Of a stretch of DNA of 64,000 bases, positions 26,702 through 35,860 are shown piece after piece; the first letter of the stretch is position 1; every line of letters starts with the position of its first letter. The DNA lies in the NCBI GenBank assembly GCA_050303815.1, contig JBNLCM010000060.1, forward strand, positions 25,346 to 89,345, read 5' to 3'. The DNA comes from Cognatazoarcus sp050303815 (GTDB lineage Bacteria; Pseudomonadota; Gammaproteobacteria; Burkholderiales; Rhodocyclaceae). Under the pieces are notes generated by a model that saw only the letters and a program-made list of their open reading frames with translations, had not been told where the DNA came from and searched no databases. A program made the translations under genes and the position numbers.

Positions 26702-27661
26702 ATGAGCCACAAGGTGTTCATCGACGGTCGCCACGGGACGACCGGACTCAAGATCGACGAGCGGCTGTCGGGCCGCGAGGGCATCGAGATCCTCACGATT
26801 CCCGAGGCGGAGCGCAAGGACCCGGCCGTCAAGGCCCGCTTCATCAACGAGGCCGACGTGGTGTTCCTGTGCCTGCCCGACGCGGCGTCGCGCGAATCGG
26901 TGTCTCTGCTCGAGGCGGGCAACACCCGCACGCGATTCCTCGACGCCAGCACGGCCCACCGCACGCACCCCGATTGGGTGTATGGCCTGCCGGAGCTCTC
27001 GGCGGCCCACCGTGAACGGGTGTGTCACGCGCAGAAGGTGGCCGTCCCCGGCTGCCACGCGAGCGGTTTCATCATGCTGGTCCAGCCGCTGGTTGCCGCC
27101 GGCATCCTGCCTCCGGATTATCCGCTGTCCACCTATTCGATCACTGGCTACAGCGGTGGCGGCAAGGAGATGATCGCGAGCTATGAAGCGCCCGACGCGC
27201 TGCCGGAGGCGATGAAGAGCCCGCGTTTCTACGCGCTGGGGCTGAGCCACAAGCATCTGCCCGAGATGAAGGTCATCTCGGGCCTGGATGCGCCGCCGCT
27301 ATTCACGCCGATCGTCGGTAACTTCGCCCAGGGGATGGTGGTGGCTGTCCCCTTGCTTCCGTCGCGCCTGGGCCGGTCGGTCTCGCCCGCCGACCTCCAG
27401 CACTTCTATGCCGAGCACTATGCCGGCCAGACCTTCGTCAAGGCGATGCCGCTGGACGCCGCGCCATTGCTCGACGACGGATTCCTGCCGGCCACCACCT
27501 GCAACGACACGAACCGCGCCGAGATCTTCGTGTTCGGCCACGCCGACCAGATCCTGCTTGCGGCGCGATTCGACAACCTCGGCAAGGGCGCTTCGGGCGC
27601 GGCGATCCAGTGCATGAACCTCATGCTGGGCCTGCCTGAAGCGGCCGGCCTGAGTGCCTGA
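26702..27661 (+). CDS. argC: N-acetyl-gamma-glutamyl-phosphate reductase (type 2 ArgC)
   Basis: NADPH-dependent reductase of arginine biosynthesis. The 319-residue protein is of the shorter type 2 form, beginning KVFIDGRHGTTGLKI. The catalytic cysteine lies in VPGCHASGF, and the conserved LGLSHKHLPEM provides the active-site His. No other arg gene is adjacent. The gene appears solitary and is followed by a small secreted-protein gene five bases later. Confidence 0.93.
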   Translation: MSHKVFIDGRHGTTGLKIDERLSGREGIEILTIPEAERKDPAVKARFINEADVVFLCLPDAASRESVSLLEAGNTRTRFLDASTAHRTHPDWVYGLPELSAAHRERVCHAQKVAVPGCHASGFIMLVQPLVAAGILPPDYPLSTYSITGYSGGGKEMIASYEAPDALPEAMKSPRFYALGLSHKHLPEMKVISGLDAPPLFTPIVGNFAQGMVVAVPLLPSRLGRSVSPADLQHFYAEHYAGQTFVKAMPLDAAPLLDDGFLPATTCNDTNRAEIFVFGHADQILLAARFDNLGKGASGAAIQCMNLMLGLPEAAGLSA

Positions 27662-27665
27662 TCCG

Positions 27666-27908
27666 ATGCGGCGGCGGGTGCTGGCGGTTCTGCTGCTTGC
27701 GATCTCCGCCGGGGCGGCGGCGGACACCGGCGCGCCGGAACGGCGCCAGCCGGTCCCGCTACCGGCACCCCAGCCGATCCTTGCACCCCAGGCCTGCACC
27801 TGCTCGCCCCCGACTGCGGTCGGGCCGGCATCGCATGTCAGCAACTGCCAGTGTGGCGCGCTCCAGTGCGTGATCCACGTGGAATCCGGTCGGCTGAGCT
27901 GCCACTGA
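27666..27908 (+). CDS. Small cysteine-rich secreted protein of unknown function
   Basis: An 80-residue product with a clear signal peptide (MRRRVLAVLLLAISAGAAAD). A proline-rich spacer and a mature C-terminal part follow with six cysteines (ACTCSPP...NCQCGALQC...SCH), which could form disulfides. It starts five bases after argC. No family is recognised and there is no independent support for expression, so this is a moderate call. Confidence 0.5.
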   Translation: MRRRVLAVLLLAISAGAAADTGAPERRQPVPLPAPQPILAPQACTCSPPTAVGPASHVSNCQCGALQCVIHVESGRLSCH

Positions 27909-28013
27909 ATCCACCGGATCGGCAGGCGCCGGTGGCTTCGCGCCGCCGATCCCGTTGCCAGCTGCCGGGGGAGACGCTTCGCCGGAGGCCGGCAGGCGCG
28001 CTGACGGGAGACC

Positions 28014-28274
28014 ATGAAGAAGCTGCTAGCCCTCTATGGCATCGTGCGGAAGGACCTGCGGATCCTTTGGTTCGCGCTGCGCCATCCGGACCGTCCCCCC
28101 TGGCTGCTGCCCGCCGTGGCCGGGTTGCTGGTCTACCTGGTCTCGCCGATTGACCTGATTCCCGACGCCCTGCCCGTCATCGGCATCGTCGACGATCTGG
28201 TGCTGGTCCCCCTGGTGGTGGGCTGGCTCGTCAGTCGCCTGCCCCCGCACCTCAAGTCAGGGCCGCCCGGCTGA
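28014..28274 (+). CDS. YkvA/DUF1232 family membrane protein
   Basis: An 86-residue protein with the DUF1232 core YLVSPIDLIPDALPVIGIVDD, matching the family motif SPIDLIPD followed by GxxDD. The core is flanked by two hydrophobic helices. ATG 28014 has a GGGAG ribosome site. The function of the family is unknown. A strong palindromic terminator follows its stop. Confidence 0.85.
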   Translation: MKKLLALYGIVRKDLRILWFALRHPDRPPWLLPAVAGLLVYLVSPIDLIPDALPVIGIVDDLVLVPLVVGWLVSRLPPHLKSGPPG

Positions 28275-28285
28275 GGCGAATTGCC

Positions 28286-28308
28286 CGCTGCCCGCGGGCA
28301 GCGATTTT
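28286..28308 (+). terminator. Terminator after the YkvA gene
   Basis: An 18-base perfect palindrome CGCTGCCCGCGGGCAGCG at 28286-28303 is followed by ATTTTC, 12 bases after the stop. A GC-rich stem with a short T-run is a plausible intrinsic terminator. Confidence 0.6.
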
Positions 28309-28342
28309 CTGCGCCGCAACACGCTTCGGCTAAGATGGCGCC

Positions 28343-29377
28343 ATGGCCCCCGTCAGACTGCTCCTCTTGCCGTTGATCGTCCTGCTACTGGCGGCTTGCG
28401 GTCGCGAACAGACCTTCGGCCAGGAGTCCTATGTGTTCGGGACGCGGGTGGAGGTGGTTGTCTTCGGCCGCGACGAGGCACTCGCGCATGAGGCGCTGGC
28501 AGCCGTGCTGCGGGAGTTCGACCGGATGCACCGGGCCTACCATGCGTGGGAGCCCTCGGCGCTGACCGATCTCAACGCCGCGATCGCCGACGGGCGGACG
28601 CTCGAGGTGTCGGAGGAGCTCGCGCGGATGCTGGCGGACGCGAAGCGGCTTGCCGCCATCGGCGACGGACTGTTCGACCCGGGCGTCGGCCGCCTGATCG
28701 CCCTGTGGGGCTTCCATACCGACACCTTCCGCCCGAAACTCCCCGAGCCCGACGCCATCCGGGCGCTGCTGGCACGTCACCCGGGCATTCGTGACCTGAC
28801 GATCGAAGGGCGGCGGATCGGGAGCCGCAACCGCCTCGTACAGCTCGACCTGGGCGGCTACGCCAAGGGTTACGCGCTCGATCGGGCGGCACGCATCCTT
28901 CGCGACCTGGGCATCGAGAACGCACTCATCAACATCGGCGGCAACGTGATGGCCCTGGGCGCCCATGGCGACCGTCCGTGGCGCATCGGCATCCAGCATC
29001 CGCGGGATGGTGGCGTGCTCGCGTCGATGCCCCTCTATTCGGGTGAGGCGGTCGGCACCTCAGGCGACTACCAACGCTACTTCGAGGTCGATGGCGTCCG
29101 GTACAGCCATTTGCTCGATCCGCGCAGCGGTCGGCCGGCCCGCGAGACACGCTCGCTGTCGGTACTGGTCACGGCTCGTCCGGGGGCGGGCACCCTGTCG
29201 GACGTGGCGAGCAAGCCGCTCTTCATTGCTGGCGCGGATTGGCGTGAACTCGCCCGTCGCTATGACGTTGCGCATGTGCTGCGCGTCGATGCGACGGGCC
29301 GCATCGAGGCAACGCGCGAACTGGATCGGCGCCTCGAGTACCATGGCGACACGGAACCGGACCAGATCGTCGATTGA
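28343..29377 (+). CDS. apbE: FAD:protein FMN transferase ApbE (lipoprotein)
   Basis: Covalently attaches FMN to threonine residues of exported flavoproteins such as NqrB/NqrC, RnfG or NosR-type domains. The 344-residue protein has a lipoprotein signal peptide ending LLLAAC. ApbE motifs follow: DLGGYAKGYALDRAA, NIGGNVMALG, YSHLLDPRSGRPA and the Mg-binding SDVASKPLFIAG. In this last segment the more usual Thr/Ala arrangement is slightly altered. The flavoprotein substrate is not encoded nearby. The gene is convergent with the next one, with only ten bases between stops. Confidence 0.92.
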   Translation: MAPVRLLLLPLIVLLLAACGREQTFGQESYVFGTRVEVVVFGRDEALAHEALAAVLREFDRMHRAYHAWEPSALTDLNAAIADGRTLEVSEELARMLADAKRLAAIGDGLFDPGVGRLIALWGFHTDTFRPKLPEPDAIRALLARHPGIRDLTIEGRRIGSRNRLVQLDLGGYAKGYALDRAARILRDLGIENALINIGGNVMALGAHGDRPWRIGIQHPRDGGVLASMPLYSGEAVGTSGDYQRYFEVDGVRYSHLLDPRSGRPARETRSLSVLVTARPGAGTLSDVASKPLFIAGADWRELARRYDVAHVLRVDATGRIEATRELDRRLEYHGDTEPDQIVD

Positions 29378-29387
29378 CCCGCGCGTC

Positions 29388-31028
29388 TCAGCCGGGCAGC
29401 TGGGGCGGCTGGCGGCGGTCGATCACCTGGCCCAGGGTGACGCCCTGGCGGGCCACCGTGAAGAGCGGGACGCCGTCAGATTGCGTCGGGCAGCCCGGCT
29501 GGCTACTGGCAATCACGAACGCTGCCCGCGAGGCCTGGCGAACCACCACGAACTGCGGAGAAAGCCAGGCACGTGCCTGGATCGGATCACCGCACACGGC
29601 AACGGAAATCGGTGCGCCCGGCGACGGGGCCAGGGCCTCGGCACGCCGGTTGAGGAACTCGGCTCCTTCCCGCACGCTCGCGCCGTCGTAGTCGAGGACC
29701 CAGCCCTGGGCGGCCCCCCGCAGCCCGCTCGCCAGGCTGTTGTAATAGGCGTGGCCGTAGGGGTGCAGCTGGGACAGCGTGATCAGGTGGGACGCCGCCA
29801 GGGCGATGGCGACGGCGGCCAGAGACCATGCCGCGACCGGCTGGCTGCGCGCCGTCTGCCAAAGCATCCGCCAGCCCAGCGCGGCCGCCACGGCCAGGGG
29901 GGGGAGCAGGTAGAGGAAGTCGCGCAATCCGTCGCTGACGGCCGGCCGGAACAGCCAGGCATAGGCCATCGGCAGGGTGATTGCGAGGACCAGCGGCAGG
30001 TGCATGGGGTGCGCGTGGCGCGAGCGCTGGCGGCGTTCCTGAGCTGCGACCGTTCGCCCGTCCTGCCAGGGGCGGCCGCCGAGGGCCAGGGCGAGGCCGA
30101 CCAGCATCAGCTCGGGCAGCTTGACCACCAGGTATTCATGCAGATAGCTGCGCGGTGCCTCCGTGCTGAGAACCCGTGCGCCGTCCACCAGCGTGGGCAC
30201 GATGGCACTCGCCGGGCCGGCATCGCCCCCGACCAGCCACGACTGGATCGGGTCGAGAATCCATGCAGGTCGCCCGATGAGGGCGACCGTGCCGGCGATC
30301 AGCGCGGCGGGCCACAGGGTTCTGAGGGGGCCTAGCCAGTCGGCTGGCGAGCGCAGTCCGCCACGCCAGGCGGCCACCGGCACCGTGACCAGGAGGGAGA
30401 TGGGCAGGAGCCAGGCGGCGTTGCCCATCCCGAGTGCGAGGCCGCCACTGAGGCCAAGACCCAGCAGTGTGCCGGGTCGTGGCGCCGGCAACTCCGCCAC
30501 CAGACGGGTCTGGAACAGGAGCCCCCAGGCGAGAGCGGCAGCCAGCGGGATCTCCTGAGTGTGATTGAACATCGCGCCGCTCCAGGCCCCGGTCAGGCAG
30601 AGAATCAGCGCGGCAAGCAGGGCGGCCACCTCGCCGGCGAGCTCGCGGGCGAGGTGCCACGCGGCCAGGATCCCGGCCAGACCGGCGAGGCCGCTCATCA
30701 GGTGGCGCAGGTCCCAGACGCTGCCGTGCCAGACGAGTTCGATCATCGCCGCAACCAGATCGAACAGGCCGCCGCCTGGCACCGCCTGCAGTTGCCCGAC
30801 GGACGCCTCGGTGAAGCCGAACCGATAGAAGTCGAGCAACAGGCGGCCAAACATCTGCCGGTCGGCTTCGCCGGCTCCCAGCCCGTGGCGGTCCCAGGTC
30901 AATGCGACGAAGAGCAGGGCAAGCGCGGCGAGTGCCAGCGAGGCGGGATGGGCCAGCGCGCGCAGATCCAGCCGGATCGGCGTGGGCAGTCCGATTTGCC
31001 TTCCCGTCGCGTGCTGCATCGTATCCAT
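29388..31028 (-). CDS. Multi-pass GT-C/GT39-like glycosyltransferase membrane protein
   Basis: A 546-residue inner-membrane protein with roughly ten to twelve hydrophobic segments. Its N-terminal loop after TM1 carries GEADRQMFGR, comparable to the acidic catalytic loop of GT-C (ArnT/PMT-like) enzymes. A C-terminal soluble region (about 440-546) follows the last TM and includes LDYDGASVREGAEFLNRR. GT-C enzymes use lipid-linked sugar donors. It is 20 bases downstream of the NdvB-type synthase on the same strand and likely belongs to the same glycan pathway. The exact family is uncertain. Confidence 0.65.
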   Translation of the reverse strand: MDTMQHATGRQIGLPTPIRLDLRALAHPASLALAALALLFVALTWDRHGLGAGEADRQMFGRLLLDFYRFGFTEASVGQLQAVPGGGLFDLVAAMIELVWHGSVWDLRHLMSGLAGLAGILAAWHLARELAGEVAALLAALILCLTGAWSGAMFNHTQEIPLAAALAWGLLFQTRLVAELPAPRPGTLLGLGLSGGLALGMGNAAWLLPISLLVTVPVAAWRGGLRSPADWLGPLRTLWPAALIAGTVALIGRPAWILDPIQSWLVGGDAGPASAIVPTLVDGARVLSTEAPRSYLHEYLVVKLPELMLVGLALALGGRPWQDGRTVAAQERRQRSRHAHPMHLPLVLAITLPMAYAWLFRPAVSDGLRDFLYLLPPLAVAAALGWRMLWQTARSQPVAAWSLAAVAIALAASHLITLSQLHPYGHAYYNSLASGLRGAAQGWVLDYDGASVREGAEFLNRRAEALAPSPGAPISVAVCGDPIQARAWLSPQFVVVRQASRAAFVIASSQPGCPTQSDGVPLFTVARQGVTLGQVIDRRQPPQLPG

Positions 31029-31048
31029 CGTCCTCCGCGACCGCTGGT

Positions 31049-33694
31049 CTAGAGCCCGTGGGCGACCCCGCGCTCGGCCGTCCCGAGGTCATCGGCCCCC
31101 GGGGCGGTGGCCTGCTCGGGCAGGTAGGCGGCCACCTGGCACATTATGGCGCCGACATAGGGAATTGTCTGCATCAGCAGGATGCCGACCCAGATGCGTG
31201 ACTCCAGGCCTTGGGCGTCATGCAGCCCGACCAGCGCGAGGGCCGCGAGCACGAGCGCGAGCAGCAGTCCGACCTCCTCGCGGATCGGCGAGAAGAAGGC
31301 CAGCTTGCCTTTCGCCTTCCAGCTCTTGGGCGTGCGAACGAACTCGCCGCGGCGCTTGACGATGCCGGCGAAGATGCCCCGTGCGATGGCGTGGGAGAGG
31401 CCGACGGACAGCACGGACGCCCCGAGGATATCGATCCACGGACACGCCATCGTACGGCGGTAGAGCACCGGGCCCAGGGCCGCCTTGAACACCATGAAGC
31501 CGAGCACGGGCAGGGCCAGCGTGACCACCGGCAGGCTGAAGATCCTGGGCTGGAACAGGATGCCCAGGGTCCAGGCCAGGCTGGCAAAGACAAAGACCAG
31601 CTGGAGCGCATCGCCGAGCCACTGGAACCAGCCTGTCAGGAAATGGTAGCGCTGGGCGAGCGTCAGGCGCCCGGTGCCGAGCAGCGACGGCAGGTGATGC
31701 TTGAGGATCTGCATCGCGCCGAATGCCCAGCGGAAGCGCTGCGATTTGATCGCCGAGAAATCGGACGGTGTCAGGCCTCGACCGAGCACGTGGTCCACGT
31801 AGCGGGTATCCAGGCCCTGCTTGATCAGGCGAAGCCCCAGCTCGGTGTCCTCGCAGATGCACCACTCGGACCAGCCCCCGTGGCCCGACAGGGCCTCACG
31901 GCGCACGAGGGTCATCGTGCCATGCTGGATCAACGCGTTGCGCTCGTTGCGGTGGTGCATGCCGATGCGGAAGAAACCATCGAACTCCCAGTTGCACATG
32001 CGGCGGAAGGCCTGGCCAGCCCAGTCGCGGTGGGCCTGGGGGGCCTGCACCACGGCCACGTCGGGGGAGTCCTTGAAGTGCGGCACGAGCACGGCGAGCC
32101 AGTCGGGGTCCACCACGTAATCCGCATCCACCACGCCGACCACCTCGGCCCGTGGGTCGGTCTGCTCGAGGGCGAAGTTCAGCGCGCCAGCCTTGAAGCC
32201 CGGCCACTTGGGCAGATGGAAGAAACGGAAGTTCGGGCCGAGTCCGGCCATGTAGGCCTCGACCGGTCGCCACAGGGCCTCGTCAGTGGTGTTGTTGTCG
32301 ACAACCAGGACTTCAAAATGGGCGTAGTTCAGGCGGGCAAGGCTCTCGATGGTCGCGATCACCATCTCCGGCGGCTCGTTGCAGCAGGCCAGCTGGACCG
32401 ACACGAAGGGTTGCTCGGCCGCGGGCAAGGGCGGGCGCGGGCCGAAGCGGCGGCGCCAGCGGCCCTTGAACATCACTTCGCCGAACTCGAAGCCGTGGGC
32501 CAGCAGGACCGCGGCGGTCAGGCCCGCCGCCCCGATCAGCAGCATCAGGCCAATCTGCGCATTGTCGGTCAGGTAGTAGTCTTCCGGCACATTGAGGCTG
32601 ACCACGAAGACCGAGACACAGGCCTGGATCAGCGCCGCCAGCCACAGCCGGCCGCGGGCTCCCCAGCCGCGCAGCAGCAGCGCGACCAGGAACATCGGCA
32701 CGAAGGCGATCTTGACGGCGGTCAGTGCCTTCTGTTCCCAGCGGATGTCGTTGAGGATCAGGCCATCGAGAGAAAACTTGGCGCTGCGGTCAGCTTTGTA
32801 CAGACCCCAGTACGGGCCGGCCCAGCCCTCCAGATCCACCTTCCACGGCTGATCGAAGGCTTCCATCAGGAAGTAGTCCAGGCCTCGCTCGCGCGCCAGC
32901 GGCAGGAACTCGCGGATGAAGCGGGCCTCGGCCGCGACGCTGGCCTCCGCCGCCTCGATCTGGGGGCCGCGACTCGGCCAGCCGATTTCCCCGATCACGA
33001 TGGGCTTGCCCGGGAAGCGGGCCACCAGTTCATCGTAGCGTTGCATCGCGTAGCCGACGGCCTGCTCGACCGGGACGCCCTCGTGGAAAGGCAGCAGGTG
33101 CACGGTCAGGAAATCCACGTGCTGGGCGAGTTCGGGATGCTTGAGCCAGACGTGCCACGGCTCCGCGGTCGACACGCCTTTGCCGGTGCCCGCGAGCTGC
33201 TTGCGGGCGACATCCAGATACACTATCAACTGGTCCGCTGGCAGGTCGCCGCGCAGCAGAACCTCGTTGCCGACGACCAGGCGATCCACATTGCGGTAGT
33301 CGCGGACGGCCGCGATGGCGGCGCCCAGTTCCTTGACGTTGTTGCCATGGTCGGCTGAGATCCATGCGCCGGCCGTCACGCGCATACCGTGCAACTCGGC
33401 GAGCGGAATGATCGAGGGGTTCTCGAGCGCACCGTAGGTCCGCACACGTTGCGAACTACGCGACAGCAGCAGCAGGTCGGTGCTGATCTGCTCCATGCTC
33501 GGGTACTCGGCCCGGCTCGGCCATTGGTCCCGCTGATAAGGGCTGTAGGCGAAGCCGTGTACCTCGCCAGCCGCGTCGCCGAAGCTCACGCCCCGGTTCG
33601 ACCACCCCCAGATCAGGTACTGCAGGTAGCCCACCAGCGCGGCGACGAGCAGCGCGGCGATCAGGCGCCAGGTCCAATGCATGGCTTTCTTCAT
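31049..33694 (-). CDS. ndvB: NdvB-type beta-1,3-glucan synthase (GH17 + GT2 fusion)
   Basis: An 881-residue membrane protein fusing two catalytic domains. After TM1 (about 8-29), a GH17 domain (about 45-340) carries the acid/base Glu in VVGNEVLLRGD (near 145) and the nucleophile in IGEIGWPS (near 236). A central TM cluster (about 345-440) leads into a processive GT2 domain with CCNEPPE, VVDADY (near 523), CEDTELG (near 616) and QRFRW (near 652), then C-terminal TM helices. This architecture is that of Bradyrhizobium/Pseudomonas NdvB, which makes cyclic or branched beta-glucans for osmoadaptation and biofilm tolerance. ATG 33694 has an AGAGG site. Confidence 0.88.
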   Translation of the reverse strand: MKKAMHWTWRLIAALLVAALVGYLQYLIWGWSNRGVSFGDAAGEVHGFAYSPYQRDQWPSRAEYPSMEQISTDLLLLSRSSQRVRTYGALENPSIIPLAELHGMRVTAGAWISADHGNNVKELGAAIAAVRDYRNVDRLVVGNEVLLRGDLPADQLIVYLDVARKQLAGTGKGVSTAEPWHVWLKHPELAQHVDFLTVHLLPFHEGVPVEQAVGYAMQRYDELVARFPGKPIVIGEIGWPSRGPQIEAAEASVAAEARFIREFLPLARERGLDYFLMEAFDQPWKVDLEGWAGPYWGLYKADRSAKFSLDGLILNDIRWEQKALTAVKIAFVPMFLVALLLRGWGARGRLWLAALIQACVSVFVVSLNVPEDYYLTDNAQIGLMLLIGAAGLTAAVLLAHGFEFGEVMFKGRWRRRFGPRPPLPAAEQPFVSVQLACCNEPPEMVIATIESLARLNYAHFEVLVVDNNTTDEALWRPVEAYMAGLGPNFRFFHLPKWPGFKAGALNFALEQTDPRAEVVGVVDADYVVDPDWLAVLVPHFKDSPDVAVVQAPQAHRDWAGQAFRRMCNWEFDGFFRIGMHHRNERNALIQHGTMTLVRREALSGHGGWSEWCICEDTELGLRLIKQGLDTRYVDHVLGRGLTPSDFSAIKSQRFRWAFGAMQILKHHLPSLLGTGRLTLAQRYHFLTGWFQWLGDALQLVFVFASLAWTLGILFQPRIFSLPVVTLALPVLGFMVFKAALGPVLYRRTMACPWIDILGASVLSVGLSHAIARGIFAGIVKRRGEFVRTPKSWKAKGKLAFFSPIREEVGLLLALVLAALALVGLHDAQGLESRIWVGILLMQTIPYVGAIMCQVAAYLPEQATAPGADDLGTAERGVAHGL

Positions 33695-33918
33695 TCGACG
33701 ACCTCTCGTGCCGCTTGTCATTGCGCTTGCGCTCCCCGCCGGGTGGCCGGAGAATGCGGGGCGAACCGCGCCGGAGCCAGCCGCCGCGCTTCTTCCGTTG
33801 GGAGCGGGAGGGCGCTTTTCAGCGGACCCTTCGCGGCGCGATTCTACGTTGGGGCGACAGACCCCGGCAGCGCAATTGGTAACAAGGTTTGCGCTGCACA
33901 ATATGGCAAGGAGAGCGC

Positions 33919-34347
33919 ATGACTGCCGACGCCAGAAACATGGTGGGAATCATGCTCGTGGCTGCTCTGGCACTGTTCATCGCAGTGCTGGCACGTCTCG
34001 GGCTGGTGGAGAACGAAAGCCTTCTCGTCGCCTGCAGCGGGCTCAACGACACAGCATGCGGAACCGTGCTGGTGGCCCGCGAGGCGGTGGTCCGGAGCTT
34101 CGTTGGCGGCTACCTGGGCTGGGTTGCCGTTGCCTCGGCGGGCCTGGGCCTGATCGCCCACTGGCGGTTTGCCGCGTGGTCGGCTTGGATCCTCGGGATC
34201 GCCGGCATGGTCCTATACAACGTCGAACCGGCCTCGGTCGCGGCCCTCCTGGCCTTGCTGCTGCTGGCCCGTCGGCCATCCGCCCGCCGCCAGCAGCAGG
34301 CACAGCACGAGCCAGGCGAGCGCCTGCGGGTTGGCCGGCTCGGGTAG
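33919..34347 (+). CDS. Small membrane protein of unknown function
   Basis: A 142-residue protein with about three or four hydrophobic helices (roughly 8-27, 60-80, 83-100 and 105-120) and a Cys pair in the first loop (ACSGLNDTACG). The tail is basic and Gln/Arg-rich. ATG 33919 has a strong AAGGAGAG site, which supports translation. It is divergent from ndvB, and its last 135 bases overlap the convergent GH17 gene. No function can be assigned. Confidence 0.65.
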   Translation: MTADARNMVGIMLVAALALFIAVLARLGLVENESLLVACSGLNDTACGTVLVAREAVVRSFVGGYLGWVAVASAGLGLIAHWRFAAWSAWILGIAGMVLYNVEPASVAALLALLLLARRPSARRQQQAQHEPGERLRVGRLG

Positions 34348-35763
34348 GACACGGGCGACGCCGCCGAGCGCCAGCACCGCGGCCAGCACGCCCGCTACCC
34401 GGTCATCGCCGAGGGGGCGGAGCAGCAGCATGGACGGGGCCGCGCCCGCATACAGCCACCACGGGAAGTCCCGGTAGCGCGGATCGACGGCAAGCCACAG
34501 CGCGCCTGTTGCGGCGCAAAAAAGCAGGCCTAGCCGGAGCCTCTCCCGCCACCGGGCGAGGCGGCCTGTGGCGGCCAGAATCAGCCAGGCAGGCCCCAGC
34601 GCAGCCACCAGTGACAGGACCAGCCACTCCCGCGGGTCGCGCCACGCGATCAGGGCATGCTCGACGGCGAGCCCCAGGGCGAGCCCGGCCCACAGGCCGG
34701 CGACGCCCCAGGCCAGCACCGATGTCCACGCGCGATGGCCGAGCCCCGCCGCGAGGGCGAGCACGCTTGCGCCGATGAGTGCGGCCAGCGGCAACCCGCC
34801 CCACGCTGTCCGCTCCGCCACGGCGCCATCCAGCGGGAAGTGCGGCTGCCCGGCTCCATCCAGGATGCCCCAGTATCCGCCGACCGTGCCCTCGAGCTGG
34901 CGCTTCCAGGGCTGGTCGAACGCCTCGATCAGGTTGTAGTCCCAGCCCTCGCGATTGGCCCGTGTCAGGAGTTCGCGTACGAAACGGGCCTGGGCGACCC
35001 GGCCCGGTGCGGCGCCGTCGCGCTGGCGGCCGGCCGACGGCCAGCCGGTCTCGCCGACTAGGATCGGCTGCTCGAATGCATTCGCGACCTGCTGCCGGAT
35101 GGCCGCGACGTGGTCGACGGCCCGATCGATCGAGACCGGCTCATCCTCCCAGAAGGGCAGGATGTGCACGGTCACGAAGTCCACCCCACCGGCGAGTTCG
35201 GGATGACGCAGCCAGAACTCCCAGACGTCGGCATAGCTCACCGGCACGCTGGTCGCGGCGCGCACGCGCGCCAGGTATCGGGCCAGTGCGACGGGTTCCT
35301 GCTCCCGGCGCAACAGGACTTCGTTGCCGACGATGACGCCCCTTACGGTGCTGCCGTGGGCCTGCGCCAGTTCGACCAATCGCGTGATCTGGCGGGTATT
35401 GGCGGCCTCGTCGTGTCCGATCCAGGCACCGAGCAGCACGGACATGCCGAGCGACTCGGCGATGCCAGGCACCGCGTCGAGCCCTTGATCCACGGCATAG
35501 GTGCGCACGCAGGCGGTCATCGGCCGCAGCGCTTCCAGATCCTGTCGGATCTGGGCCGGCGTGATACGTGCGGACGGATCGAGCGGCGACAGGCCCGGCC
35601 GATGAAAGGGGCTGTAGGAGACGCACGCGATTCGCTCTCCGGCCGCGTCCGGCAGCATGACGGGCCGCATCGCGCTGGCCAGCCAGGCGAGAACGGCAAG
35701 CAGGGCGAGCAGGTGGACGCCGGCCAGCAGGCGCCAATCGGTGGAGGGTGGGTGTCGGGACAT
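34213..35763 (-). CDS. GH17-like exo-beta-1,3-glucanase/glucanosyltransferase fused to membrane helices
   Basis: A 516-residue protein with an N-terminal TM (about 13-33) and a GH17 domain (about 42-325). Both catalytic glutamates are present: VIVGNEVLLRRE and LVGETGWPS. About seven or eight C-terminal TM helices follow. It resembles the N-terminal half of the neighbouring NdvB-type protein (shared YSPF/YSPY, VRTYAVDQ/VRTYGALEN, EAFDQPWK), so the two are probably paralogous at the GH17 domain. It may branch, cyclise or trim the glucan. ATG 35763 was chosen as the domain start; a long upstream frame extension has no conserved sequence. Confidence 0.8.
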   Translation of the reverse strand: MSRHPPSTDWRLLAGVHLLALLAVLAWLASAMRPVMLPDAAGERIACVSYSPFHRPGLSPLDPSARITPAQIRQDLEALRPMTACVRTYAVDQGLDAVPGIAESLGMSVLLGAWIGHDEAANTRQITRLVELAQAHGSTVRGVIVGNEVLLRREQEPVALARYLARVRAATSVPVSYADVWEFWLRHPELAGGVDFVTVHILPFWEDEPVSIDRAVDHVAAIRQQVANAFEQPILVGETGWPSAGRQRDGAAPGRVAQARFVRELLTRANREGWDYNLIEAFDQPWKRQLEGTVGGYWGILDGAGQPHFPLDGAVAERTAWGGLPLAALIGASVLALAAGLGHRAWTSVLAWGVAGLWAGLALGLAVEHALIAWRDPREWLVLSLVAALGPAWLILAATGRLARWRERLRLGLLFCAATGALWLAVDPRYRDFPWWLYAGAAPSMLLLRPLGDDRVAGVLAAVLALGGVARVLPEPANPQALAWLVLCLLLAAGGWPTGQQQQGQEGRDRGRFDVV

Positions 35764-35860
35764 CAGGGTCGCTTCCAGGCTGGCCGAACTATCCCAGACC
35801 CGATCGATCGGGGCACCTCCTGACTTGTAAGGGAATCCTGCCGACCCGGATACTGTCGGG

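Noticed and set aside
31211..33358. A 715-codon plus-strand frame opposite ndvB
   Set aside because: It is antisense to well-conserved GH17 and GT2 domains and has no motif of its own.
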